NCBI GenBank assembly: GCA_016714565.1
Contig: JADKDM010000013.1
Span: 103,337 to 167,336 of the forward strand
DNA: 64,000 bases
Direction: 5' to 3'
Source: Candidatus Villigracilis propinquus
GTDB lineage: Bacteria; Chloroflexota; Anaerolineae; Anaerolineales; Villigracilaceae
Below the pieces are notes generated by a model. It did no database searches, had not been told where the DNA came from, and worked only from the letters and a program-made list of their open reading frames with translations. The position numbers and the translations under genes were made by a program. Positions within the stretch are counted from its first letter, which is position 1. The number at the start of each line of letters is the position of its first letter. This document shows positions 20,101 to 27,896 of this stretch, in pieces.

Positions 20101-22154
20101 ATGACGATGTAATCTGAAGCGGAGAGCGTATCCACAAAGCGGGTGAGCTTGGTGGCGTCGTCGGCCCAATAGACTTGCAGATTCAAGTCGCCGCGATAGG
20201 TGCCGCCAAAGGGATCGAACCCATCAATGCGGAAGGGCAGACCCCAGTCATAATCAGTTTCATTGGTGAAGCTGTCTCCGGTCAACGCCAGAGAGCCGCC
20301 AAGGGTTTCCACCTTCAACGCATACAGCTCGCCTTGTTTGATGGGTACCGTGTTGTCTAATGTCAGAGTGAGTGCGGGGCCGCGCGGATCAGACGTCAGC
20401 GAAGAATCAAGCAACTCGGAAGCCCGGGCAAGCACACGGTCCGGTTCTGAAGCGGAGGTAAGAGTCAACACAACGGCACCGGGGATGGAATTCTTTGCGT
20501 GGCCGAGCACAATCGTGGACAGTTGTCCATCCACGTTGGGGACGAATGAAATGGAATAGGGGGTGTCCGCCTGAATTAATGTATCCGGCAAAACAGGCAG
20601 CGGCTGGTTGTATGCGCCATCCTGCACGGTTTCGATGGTGATGTTGACGGGTCCCTTCACGTTCTGGAACATCCAGCGCGAAGCGGTCATGCGGGGTTCG
20701 GGGCGCAGGTAAATGCTCAGGAAGGCAAAGGCCCAAACAGCAGTGAGGCCAAGGACGATGATGCCGAGGATGCTTGCCAAGACTATTCGAAGGTTTGAAC
20801 GTTTGAACGTTTCAACGTTGAAACCTGCCAACTCAAAAATGAACCACGCCGCCATCATCGCCAGCAGCGGATAGACCGGCAATTGATAGCGCATGGTGGC
20901 GTTGAATTGCATAGACTGCCAAAGGAAGTAAAAAGCCGTCCAACCCCACAGCAATAGATGTTTATAGTCACCTTTGAGAATGCGCCAGCCCATGAGCAGA
21001 AATCCCGCCCACGCCAGAATGCCAAGCGGAAGTCCCAGCCCCCAAATGGTCAGGTTGGTGAAGGAATATAAATGCGTGCGGCGCGCCCATTGCAAATTCC
21101 ACGGCAGGTCGGCATCGCCGGATGCCTGCACGCGCTGTTCGGAAATATTCTTCACCCATTGTTCGTTCAAGCCAAGGCCATCGAAGGCATATGGCTGAAA
21201 GATGCGGAAGGAAATGATCGTGGCGAGTCCACCGGCGACGAGAAATAAAGTGATCAGTGTCCAGTAATCAGTGGACAGTGGACGGCGGTCAGTTGATTGC
21301 GTCTTGCGATCATACAAAAGATAGCGCACGGCGAACGCGGCTGGCAGGACAATTGCCAATGCTGCGGCATTGATCTTGGATGCCATCGCCATGCCCAACG
21401 CAAAACCAAAGCCGATGCTCAATTGGAATAGCGGGTGATGGAGAATATTTGATACAGATTGCGGAAGGCGAAAAGCCGAAGGCGGACTTTGCGTTTCATC
21501 CGCTACTCTGTCTTCTGCGCTCTGCTCACTGCCTTCTACACTCTGCTCACTGCCTTCTGCCTTCTGTGTTACCCCCACGATCTTTACCGCAAACGCCAGC
21601 GCAAGGAACATGAACATGTTCACGAACAGGTCGGATGTAAAGAAGTGCGACTGCTGGATCTGCATCACAGCCAGCGAAGAGAACGCGGCGGAAAGCAGCC
21701 CCACCTTGCGTCCGTATAAACTTGAAACGATCAGATACAACAGGAAGATCGTGAACAAGTCCGCCAGCGCAGACATTTGCCGCGCAAAGAACTTGGAGTT
21801 GCTAATGTCCTGCGCGGCCGCTTCCATGCCGACGCGTACCATCGTCATGGGCAGGTTGCCATAGACGAAAAATGCATGTCCTCGGTTGTATGGGCTGAGC
21901 GGGGATGTGTCCGAATCAAAATAGTCGCTGATGGTCATCCAGCGCAGTTGGTCCGGCGGACAGGCATCCACGGGAATGAGCGGGTCTTTGCAAACATGCG
22001 CGCGTAAATTATCCAACACGCCCGTCAGGAATAATTCATCGGGGTGCTGATGGTAGCCTTCGCCCCAGTTGTATCCAGCGAAACGCAAATATCCCGCCAT
22101 CAGCAGGACGAGAATAAAAAGCAGGTCATACAGCCATGAGCGTTTTTCGTTCAT
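17184..22154 (-). CDS. Giant membrane protein: GT39-like N-half fused to Chlor_Arch_YYY (DUF2298) C-half (1,656 aa)
   Basis: The N-terminal half (about residues 1-800) has an early HQHPDELFLTG motif resembling the GT39 catalytic loop, many helices, and a long extracytoplasmic segment. The C-terminal half has its own membrane domain with the family hallmark INYYYYGFVL after STSFPPYDPWFAGG, ending in a soluble region (YHIIVGQLE). Known Chlor_Arch_YYY proteins are either single-domain or carry two copies plus TPRs; this one pairs a GT39-like half with one copy. Low-complexity inserts occur near residues 195-225, 280, 460 and 1050. It probably takes part in transfer of lipid-linked sugars; the reaction is unknown. 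Confidence 0.8.
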   Translation of the reverse strand: MNEKRSWLYDLLFILVLLMAGYLRFAGYNWGEGYHQHPDELFLTGVLDNLRAHVCKDPLIPVDACPPDQLRWMTISDYFDSDTSPLSPYNRGHAFFVYGNLPMTMVRVGMEAAAQDISNSKFFARQMSALADLFTIFLLYLIVSSLYGRKVGLLSAAFSSLAVMQIQQSHFFTSDLFVNMFMFLALAFAVKIVGVTQKAEGSEQSVEGSEQSAEDRVADETQSPPSAFRLPQSVSNILHHPLFQLSIGFGFALGMAMASKINAAALAIVLPAAFAVRYLLYDRKTQSTDRRPLSTDYWTLITLFLVAGGLATIISFRIFQPYAFDGLGLNEQWVKNISEQRVQASGDADLPWNLQWARRTHLYSFTNLTIWGLGLPLGILAWAGFLLMGWRILKGDYKHLLLWGWTAFYFLWQSMQFNATMRYQLPVYPLLAMMAAWFIFELAGFNVETFKRSNLRIVLASILGIIVLGLTAVWAFAFLSIYLRPEPRMTASRWMFQNVKGPVNITIETVQDGAYNQPLPVLPDTLIQADTPYSISFVPNVDGQLSTIVLGHAKNSIPGAVVLTLTSASEPDRVLARASELLDSSLTSDPRGPALTLTLDNTVPIKQGELYALKVETLGGSLALTGDSFTNETDYDWGLPFRIDGFDPFGGTYRGDLNLQVYWADDATKLTRFVDTLSASDYIVIPTNHQYAQITRLPERYPLTTLYYRELIGCPADENIIKCYREAQPGQYEGRLGFELVEVFESYPTLGAVVINDQAAEEAFTFYDHPKVLIFKKTDAFRSADVFGKLSSVDLTKVVTLTPKQASDYKDLMLTDTQLASQRAGGTWSDLFDYDWLQNKYPFAGVLVWYLFIFVLGLFAYPIARLALPGLKQYAYPLGRIVGLVLLAWMAWMGGSVGVPYTRVSISVAFVIIAVAGVGLWMKRREEFKEDWDSNRRFFVLAEIVFLTFFLIDLLIRLGNSDMWHPAKGGERPMDFSYFNAVLRSTSFPPYDPWFAGGYINYYYYGFVLAGTPVKLLGIVPSIAYNFILPTWFALIAVSAFVVGYSLVEGHKPALSNAEGSNVEDDDRPSTFDLRLVAGLSASFMTILLGNLGTIQMTFNALQRISAPGGLVPVDANLVQRWGWAFQGIWKMFAEQALLPLGRGDWYWFPSRVIPAGPGNEITEFPLFTFLYSDLHAHMLVMPLALLIIAWSLSFVRARAKLTVGEWIAAIGIGALTIGALKPTNTWDLYTYLLLAVIAVAYTLFRYFEWKDYFNLPAWLGKAVVVVCVVVLLYVLSSLFYLPFSKWFGQAYNSVDWWKASRTSFSSYFTHWGLFLFIISAWLIWETREWMAATPISHLSRLRKYALWIEVALAVFIALLAYFAVEGVKIGFLALPMAFLAAILILRPDLPDTKRFVLFLIGTALVITIAVELVSLVGDIGRMNTIFKLYLQAWMMLAVSSAAALGWLLNVFPFWRLRWNTIFQTGLYVLLAGAFMFTLTATTDKISDRITAEAPRTLDGMTYMNYSQHWDGQLMDLSQDYRAIRWLQDNVQGSPVIVEANCSEYRWCTRMTIYTGLPGVVGWNWHQRQQRGIFSIQVQDRVNEVGAFYNATDIQAARAFLKKYDVHYIIVGQLERNIYPLVDGTPDALAKFEQFDGTYWREVYHDADTTIYEVIQ

Positions 22155-22163
22155 ATCACCTCA

Positions 22164-22197
22164 CGTCATTGGGAGGGCGATCGCCCTCGCAATGACG
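22164..22197. repeat. GTCATTG palindrome (34 nt)
   Basis: A near-perfect palindrome with one mismatch, CGTCATTGGGAGGGCGA paired with TCGCCCTCGCAATGACG, between the giant DUF2298 gene and the GT39 gene. It shares its ends with the element at 883-980 and may also attenuate transcription. Confidence 0.65.
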
Positions 22198-22198
22198 A

Positions 22199-24331
22199 TT
22201 ATTTCTCAACCATAAAGATAAAGAAGTCTTTGCCTTCAACCGCCGAAGTATATCGGCTAATTTTGCCATTCGGGTAGAGTTGCTTAAGAATCTTCTCAGT
22301 TTCAACATCCGCATTCCAGTAAATGAACATCTTCGGAGCAGAGACGGTCACCGACTCGTTCAGGTGATCCTGAAAGAGAGCAAAATCACGGTTCGGAATT
22401 CCAGCCCACACCCCGGGCAGACGCGTATCCACCCAGTATGGGAAGGGCACCACCCAGACCGAATCGGTCTGTCCATATTTATCTTCAAAATCACTTATCA
22501 CCTGACCCATCTCAGAAGTGTTCCACGATCCACCGGCGTACGCATCCGCAAATTGACGGAAGACGATATCGTAATTGGAATAGGCAGACGCGGCGAGCAG
22601 AAGCCCCGTGATTCCATAAGCGACGAACTGCCGCCTCTTTTCCGCGCCGAAACTTGATACCAATCCATCGAGAGCCAGCGCGCTGACGAGGACCGCCGGT
22701 ATCGCGCCGCCGCCTGCGCGGTTCAACGCTGGGTTCTCCCCGGGAAACGCCAGCGAAAGCACGGACGGCATGATCAAAACAGGGATGGCCGCCAGCAGGA
22801 TAAGATCGCGCCAGTCCCTCTGGCGAATGTAACGGACCACCAACAGCACAAGACCAAGCACAAAGAGAGCAGCAGTTACCAGGTCCAGCGCGGGGCGATG
22901 CGTCACCGAATGCACCCAGATCTCGCCGTCATCCCAGTTGAACATCAACAAGCCATTCTTCAAATTGGAGAGGAATATCTGCCCTGCCGGTCCGGGCAAA
23001 GGCGTTTCAACATCGCCCAATCTGGTGAAAGCGCGATACCCGAACAAGTCGGGGCGGGAGATCCAATACCGCATGAGCGGGGAGAATACAAAAATGGAAG
23101 CCACCACAATAATGATGAGCCACCAGAACGCCTGCAGGCGGGTCTCTTTTGATCTGAGGTGAATGAAGTAAATGAAGAACGCCACCACCACAAAGATCGG
23201 CACAATGCGGAACGGACTGTATCCATGCAAACCGAGCCCGAGGAAAATGCCGGCGATGATGAAATCATTCCGGCTGCGGGTACGCATCCCGCGGAGCATG
23301 TAGTAGAAGGTGGGCGCAAGAAAAAGCGGATAAAGCGGGAAGCGCAGACCGATCCTCGAAATAATATTGGGCCAGGCGGCGATCCCAAACAGGAACAAGG
23401 CAAAGAGGGCGGTACGTTCGCTCCCGTATTCCTTGCCCAGTAAATAGACATAGGGAATCGTGAAAAAACCAAGCAGCGCCGTGCCCAGCTTAAGACTCAG
23501 GAACGAAAAACCGGTGTTGAAAATATAAGCCACCGCCAGCGTCCAATACATTTGAATGGCTTCGCGGCCTGTGTTGCGCTCAAAGAAGATGAATGTATTC
23601 CCCAGTGTGATCTCGTACACATCCAATATTTTTTCAGCATGGTCGCTGAACGGTTCCACGGGCACACTGCCGGTTTTGTAGAAGCGGTAAAAAATGGAAA
23701 TTCCCATCACAAGCAGGAGCAACCCGTTGCGGATCCACGCCTTGCGGCGGGCATCAGGGTCGGGCTCCCCGATCACCTTTGGGGTTGGCAGCCACAAGCT
23801 ATATGCCAGCATTCCAATGGACAATGTCCACAATGTGGTGTTGATCGCTGTGAACTTCCCGCCGCCGAAATCGAAGAAGGCGAGCAGCGCCAAAATAATT
23901 GCCAGCACCATGGGGACAAGGCGGGTGGAAAGCGGGTCGGGAGTTTGCCGCACAGCGGGTAGCGCAGGCAGATGCAGCTCATTCTTGAAATACGCCCAGA
24001 CCGCCATGCCAGCGGCTATAAAATAAAAGCTCAATGTCAGCGCGCTTTGGCGGTTGGGAGGTTCCACAAGCCCCTGTGCGACAAGTGCGAACAACAACGC
24101 CAGCATCGAACGCCACGGAAATACATCCGCGCGCGGCTGCTCGACCACTACCTCTTCAACAACCGGCTGCGCCGTTTCCAGTGCAAGCGCAGTATTGAGC
24201 TCTTCGCGCCTGCGCGCATCCCACAGCGAGCGGATGAAATTGGAGAAGGATGACCAATCCTTCGTCACGGACTTATAAAGGTCAAGTACGGTGGGCTCTT
24301 GTTCGGGAGAGGTTTGCTTGTCTTGTTCCAT
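22199..24331 (-). CDS. GT39 (PMT/ArnT)-like membrane glycosyltransferase (710 aa)
   Basis: A cytoplasmic N-terminal stretch of about 75 residues is followed by some twelve helices. The first large outer loop contains EPFSDHAEKILDVYE and FFERNTGREAIQMYW, matching the acidic catalytic and donor-binding loops of the GT39/PMT superfamily. The C-terminal 150 residues are extracytoplasmic with WVVPFPYWVDTRLPG. Such enzymes transfer sugars from polyprenyl phosphate. It lies between the DUF2298 genes and two methyltransferase genes on one strand, as expected for a surface-glycan cluster. Specificity is unknown. Confidence 0.75.
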   Translation of the reverse strand: MEQDKQTSPEQEPTVLDLYKSVTKDWSSFSNFIRSLWDARRREELNTALALETAQPVVEEVVVEQPRADVFPWRSMLALLFALVAQGLVEPPNRQSALTLSFYFIAAGMAVWAYFKNELHLPALPAVRQTPDPLSTRLVPMVLAIILALLAFFDFGGGKFTAINTTLWTLSIGMLAYSLWLPTPKVIGEPDPDARRKAWIRNGLLLLVMGISIFYRFYKTGSVPVEPFSDHAEKILDVYEITLGNTFIFFERNTGREAIQMYWTLAVAYIFNTGFSFLSLKLGTALLGFFTIPYVYLLGKEYGSERTALFALFLFGIAAWPNIISRIGLRFPLYPLFLAPTFYYMLRGMRTRSRNDFIIAGIFLGLGLHGYSPFRIVPIFVVVAFFIYFIHLRSKETRLQAFWWLIIIVVASIFVFSPLMRYWISRPDLFGYRAFTRLGDVETPLPGPAGQIFLSNLKNGLLMFNWDDGEIWVHSVTHRPALDLVTAALFVLGLVLLVVRYIRQRDWRDLILLAAIPVLIMPSVLSLAFPGENPALNRAGGGAIPAVLVSALALDGLVSSFGAEKRRQFVAYGITGLLLAASAYSNYDIVFRQFADAYAGGSWNTSEMGQVISDFEDKYGQTDSVWVVPFPYWVDTRLPGVWAGIPNRDFALFQDHLNESVTVSAPKMFIYWNADVETEKILKQLYPNGKISRYTSAVEGKDFFIFMVEK

Positions 24332-24408
24332 TAATGTCTCAACTGGTTGATTTACAAATTACGGATTACACAACGGTAATCCGCAACGGCGATTCTATAC
24401 GATTTTTC

Positions 24409-25122
24409 TTATTTCTTCCTTGCAATCACAATAATGCTTTCACCCCATGTGCGCGGCAAAAAGATGATGCCGCTAATGGCCTGCAACCCGCCGAGTGAAC
24501 CAAAAAATAATTTCTGGATCTGCCTCGGCACAAAACGGATGTAAGGCACATCCCAAAAGCCGTCTGAAAACACGCGCACAAATTCAAAGCCCGCATCCTC
24601 GATCATTCGCAGCCATTCCTGCGGCTCTTTCAGCGAAATATGCGTCGGGTCCTGATAGCCGATCCACGCCTTGCCCTTCCACGGCTTGAGCAAAGAACCG
24701 AGGTTCGGCGTCGCAAGGATGAGAATGCCATCCTTTTCGATCACGCGCCCAAGTTCATTGATCGCTTTTGCGGGGTCGGGCAAATGCTCCACGATGTGCT
24801 TGATGATGACCACGTTGAACGCGCCATCCTGATACGGCAATTCCTGAGCGGATGCAGTTTGCAGGGACGCGGCTTCCGCGAATTCTTTGGATTTGTTAAC
24901 CGCCCAGTGATTCAAATCCATGCCGTACGCTTCAAACTCCGCCGACAGTTGTCCCACCAAATGCCCCATGCCTGACCCTACCTCCAGCAGACGCGCTCCG
25001 CGTTTGCCGTGGCGCTTTGCCAACATGCCAAAGAATCGGTTGGACCACCAATACATGCTGTATTTGGCGAAGGTAATATTTGCGTACGTATGTGTGGAGA
25101 AGTATTTTTCGTCGAAGGCCAT
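24409..25122 (-). CDS. Class I SAM-dependent methyltransferase
   Basis: The 237-aa protein has motif I LLEVGSGMGHL, an acidic motif II residue (AYGMDLNHWA), and the post-motif III block KHIVEHLPDPAKAI typical of Methyltransf_11/UbiE-like enzymes. The acceptor is unknown; its place among glycosyltransferase genes suggests a sugar or lipid-linked intermediate. A 77-bp gap with a weak palindrome separates it from the GT39 gene downstream. Confidence 0.85.
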   Translation of the reverse strand: MAFDEKYFSTHTYANITFAKYSMYWWSNRFFGMLAKRHGKRGARLLEVGSGMGHLVGQLSAEFEAYGMDLNHWAVNKSKEFAEAASLQTASAQELPYQDGAFNVVIIKHIVEHLPDPAKAINELGRVIEKDGILILATPNLGSLLKPWKGKAWIGYQDPTHISLKEPQEWLRMIEDAGFEFVRVFSDGFWDVPYIRFVPRQIQKLFFGSLGGLQAISGIIFLPRTWGESIIVIARKK

Positions 25123-25135
25123 GATTTAAGTATAC

Positions 25136-25194
25136 ACGTAGACAGGTAAACAAGTAGACAGGCTCACATGTGTTACGTGTTTACCTGTCTACGT
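25136..25194. repeat. 17-bp stem hairpin with AGGTAAACA phrase
   Basis: ACGTAGACAGGTAAACA pairs exactly with its complement ending at 25194 across a 25-base loop. It sits between the two methyltransferase genes. It resembles other intergenic low-complexity hairpins (28747-28789, 30919-30953) and could serve as a transcription attenuator. Confidence 0.6.
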
Positions 25195-25204
25195 ATTTAC
25201 GTTC

Positions 25205-25965
25205 CTACTTCTTTCTCGCTATATAAAAAGTAAACGTCCCATTCGCAATTGGGTCGGGTGAGGCGTATTTCTTCACGTAACTTTCCGTGAGGGACAAGTT
25301 CCACTTCGTGCGTGAGATGATCCATTTGCCTGTTAATACCCGCGCAACCACAGATGGGAGCCCAAAATAATGTCCCCATTCTAACACGCGCATTGCAGAG
25401 GGCGAAAAGTAGTGCCAGTGACGCTCAAGCGTAAAACCTGCACGTTCGAGGCGCTGCTCCCACACATCCGGCTCATCCGCGTGATGGACGCGCGAAATTT
25501 TGCGGAACCAATTCTCGTACGGCTTGCCAAGAACTTTGGAAATAGACAACTCACTGAAATATCGGGTGTTCGGCACGCAGAAATAGAAGGGCGCACCCGG
25601 CTTGAGCACACGCGCCGTTTCCTTCAAGACATCGTCAATGTGCGGAATGTGCTCCAGCACCGAGTTACTGAATCCGCTGGCAAAATGATTCGAGGGGAAG
25701 GGCGTTTGTGCGCCATCCGCTTCCACGAGGGATTTGTACGCACCGAACTTCTTCGCCTCGTGGATCGGGCCATGCCAAGGATCGAGGCCCACATCCAGTT
25801 TGTTATCGAATGTTAATGAGGCAAAATGTCCATCACCACAGCCGACATCGTAGATTGGGCTCGGCATTGGCAAGTCTTGATAATAAGATGATTCAATCGC
25901 ACGAAGAAATGCACGAAAGTAGGGCAGGTCACGCAGTTGTAAAAAGAGGAAATCTTTTGATTCAT
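25205..25965 (-). CDS. Class I SAM-dependent methyltransferase, start probably frameshifted
   Basis: The clear coding frame begins near 25873 (a TTG start) and has motif I YDVGCGDGHFA, then GLDPWHG and EHIPHIDDVLKETARVL. Upstream the same frame continues with family-like sequence KDFLFLQLRDLPYFRAFLRA but has no start codon. An ATG at 25965 would be joined to it by one extra A in the A4 run of ATGAATCAAAAG. I infer a homopolymer error and extend the gene to 25965. That ATG follows the stop of the small membrane protein directly (TAAATG), indicating coupling. The substrate is unknown; the glycan context is as for the neighbouring methyltransferase. Confidence 0.75.
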
Positions 25966-26179
25966 TTATTTTGTCTCTGAGGAAGGTTTAATAATCCAAT
26001 ATGCCCAAGACCCCAAGGGGGGGGGCCCCAAAAAAAAAACCCCCCCCTTCCCGGGGGGGGGGGGCGGGCCTCTTTTCCCGAGGAAACACCCAAAAAAAAA
26101 AAAACCCAACAACAATAAAAAACAATGCAGGGATCAACTGTACCAACAGCAAGCCGGTATTAATTCCAAGGCTTTCCAT
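25966..26179 (-). pseudogene. Small PLDc_N-like membrane protein, interior destroyed by homopolymer runs
   Basis: The 5' end encodes MESLGINTGLLLVQLI, a normal membrane helix start, and the 3' end, in a shifted frame, encodes LGSWAYWIIKPSSETK and a stop. That ending is typical of short two-helix PLDc_N-like proteins of about 65-70 aa. Between them lie the artificial-looking runs at 26011-26107 that break the frame. The gene is probably intact in the organism. Its role is unknown; it sits between a GT4 glycosyltransferase and a methyltransferase. Confidence 0.5.
26011..26107. other. Anomalous homopolymer block, probable sequence artefact
   Basis: Within about 100 bases there are runs of G9, A10, C8, G12 and A13, separated by short fragments. 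No coding or structural logic fits this, and the gene spanning it has recognisable ends in different frames. A basecalling or consensus-polishing failure is the simplest explanation. Confidence 0.7.
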
Positions 26180-26182
26180 GTT

Positions 26183-27346
26183 TTATTTTTCCCTTCCCAT
26201 TAAACGCGCAAATAGTTTTTCATATTCCTGCGCGATGGAATCGGGGTTGTAGGCGGTGTGGATGGCATCCATGTCGCCGCGGTATTTTTCAGGGTTGTCC
26301 AGCACTTTCAAAATGGCGGCGGCGAGGCTTTCGGAGTTGCCGATCTCTGAGACTTCGCCCATGCCGTGCATTTTCACTGGTTGGCGCACGCCCGGCAAAG
26401 CGGATGGAACCGAGGGTACGTCTTTCATCATCGCTTCAATTTGAACGAGGCCGAATGCTTCAGTGGAGTTGAGCGAGGGGACGGTGATCACATCGAGGTT
26501 GGGGTAGACCGTTGCAAGTTGAATCGGGTCGAGGTTGCCGAGGAATGTCCAATGGCCGGAGATCTCGTATTCGCGGATCTTGGGAGCGAGGCGGGCGAAG
26601 TACGCCTGTTCACCCATCACATTTTCATGCTGCCCCGCGTAGAGGACCTGGGCGTTGGGATATTTTTTCAAGATGGTCGGCAGGGCTTCGAGCAGAATCT
26701 CCACGCCTTTTTCGGAGGCAAAGCGTGTGACCATGCCGATGACGGGCTTGCGTTCTTTGGTACGGTGTCTATCCGCGAATGCGGAAACAGCCTCCGGCGT
26801 AGGAACAGGCATTTCGACGGGAGGCAGGATCGGGGTCAGTTTTGAGGCGAAGCGGGAGAGGTAGGGCGAATGATCGGCATAGTCCCGCGTGTAGGTGACG
26901 ATGTGACTCGCCAAAAGTCCCGCCATGTTGTTTTGAAAATCCAGCACGAAATTGACAAGGCGGTTGAACCATCCCTGCGGGAGCTGCACGTCACAGTGAT
27001 AGGTGAGTACGGCAGGCTTGCCGAAAAGACGGGCGCGGAGTGCAACGCCGGGCGCATCGAACTGCGGGAGATGCAGTTGAACGACATCGTGCTGCCATGC
27101 AAGTTTGGTGGCAACCCAGCCAAAGGTTGGCGCAAGCACACCCTTGCTGACCCGTGCAATGACCGGCACACGAATGACCTTGACGCCGTCCATCATCTCT
27201 TCGAGCGGGAGGGAGGGGTCATACTGGTTGGTCATCACGGTCACTTGATGCCCGCGTTTAACGAATGCACGCGCGAGACGCTCGGCATAAATGGTCAGTC
27301 CGCTGGTGTGCGGACGGTAGTAAGTTAGAACTGTAAGTATTTTCAT
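26183..27346 (-). CDS. GT4-family glycosyltransferase
   Basis: This is a GT-B fold enzyme of 387 aa. The start MKILTVLTYYRPHTSG holds the N-terminal donor/acceptor motif and the C-terminal half has the GT4 block SLNSTEAFGLVQIEAM with the catalytic EX7E arrangement (E in TEAFGL and the later IEAM). It would transfer a sugar from a nucleotide donor at the cytoplasmic membrane face. The ATG at 27346 is preferred because a TATAAT lies ten bases before it. It heads the run of glycan genes that continues towards lower coordinates. Confidence 0.88.
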   Translation of the reverse strand: MKILTVLTYYRPHTSGLTIYAERLARAFVKRGHQVTVMTNQYDPSLPLEEMMDGVKVIRVPVIARVSKGVLAPTFGWVATKLAWQHDVVQLHLPQFDAPGVALRARLFGKPAVLTYHCDVQLPQGWFNRLVNFVLDFQNNMAGLLASHIVTYTRDYADHSPYLSRFASKLTPILPPVEMPVPTPEAVSAFADRHRTKERKPVIGMVTRFASEKGVEILLEALPTILKKYPNAQVLYAGQHENVMGEQAYFARLAPKIREYEISGHWTFLGNLDPIQLATVYPNLDVITVPSLNSTEAFGLVQIEAMMKDVPSVPSALPGVRQPVKMHGMGEVSEIGNSESLAAAILKVLDNPEKYRGDMDAIHTAYNPDSIAQEYEKLFARLMGREK

Positions 27347-27356
27347 GAGCGGGAAA

Positions 27357-27362
27357 ATTATA
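27357..27362 (-). promoter_or_regulatory. Candidate -10 box of the GT4 gene (near-leaderless)
   Basis: A minus-strand TATAAT lies ten bases before the ATG at 27346, with no ribosome site between. A good -35 box is not obvious. Confidence 0.45.
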
Positions 27363-27446
27363 CCGCAGGCAGTTTGGAACAACTTTGTGGTTTAATTGGG
27401 CGAAATCTTTTCGCAGGAAAAATCAATTTTTGTAAAAGGAAAAAAC

Positions 27447-27848
27447 ATGGCAACAAAAAAGAAAGTTCAAAACGAAGAAACCTCGGATGTCGCTGCAACA
27501 GACAACTGGAAATTCCTATTCAAGTGGCTTTTCGTTATCGGCGGCATTGCAACAGGCGCAGTGAATGCACTCGCCATCAACCCGGATTTCACCATGCCCA
27601 GCTTTTTGATTTGGGTATCGGTTGCGATCGGCGTTATTGTTGGTCTCTTCTATTTCAATTCAGATGACCTGATCAATGTGGGTTTGCGCTTTATGATCTT
27701 TAGCGCCGCCGCCCGCTCACTGCCCGGCGAATCGGAAGTTGTCGCGTACGCCACTGCATTCTTCATGGGCTTCGCGTTCTATCTGGGACCCATTGTTCTG
27801 GTTATGGCAATTGTGTATTTTGTAAAGAAATATATTTTAAGCAAGTAA
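27447..27848 (+). CDS. Four-helix membrane protein of unknown function (133 aa)
   Basis: The start is set by AAAGGA just upstream of ATG AAA-rich codons (MATKKKVQ). After a short charged N-terminus there are about four hydrophobic helices; the motif NSDDLINVGLRFMI sits in the middle and the C-terminus is basic (VKKYILSK). I do not recognise the family. It stands alone on the plus strand, divergent from the GT4 gene and convergent with the MscS gene, with its own terminator. Confidence 0.75.
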   Translation: MATKKKVQNEETSDVAATDNWKFLFKWLFVIGGIATGAVNALAINPDFTMPSFLIWVSVAIGVIVGLFYFNSDDLINVGLRFMIFSAAARSLPGESEVVAYATAFFMGFAFYLGPIVLVMAIVYFVKKYILSK

Positions 27849-27860
27849 ACGGATTGCAAC

Positions 27861-27896
27861 AAAAAACGCCCACGGAATATTCCGTGGGCGTTTTTT
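27861..27896. terminator. Bidirectional terminator, perfect 36-nt palindrome
   Basis: AAAAAACGCCCACGGAATAT pairs exactly with its complement, giving a GC-rich stem flanked by A6 and T6. It serves the convergent genes ending at 27848 and 27896. Confidence 0.9.

Noticed and set aside
21521..21576. Possible CRISPR-like repeats (CTGCCTTCT and CTCTGCTCA units)
   Set aside because: The repeats are short, irregular, without unique spacers and inside a coding frame; no cas genes nearby.
26001..26252. 83-codon plus-strand frame across the homopolymer block
   Set aside because: Its Lys/Pro/Gly/Asn runs are direct translation of the homopolymers; no gene-like features.
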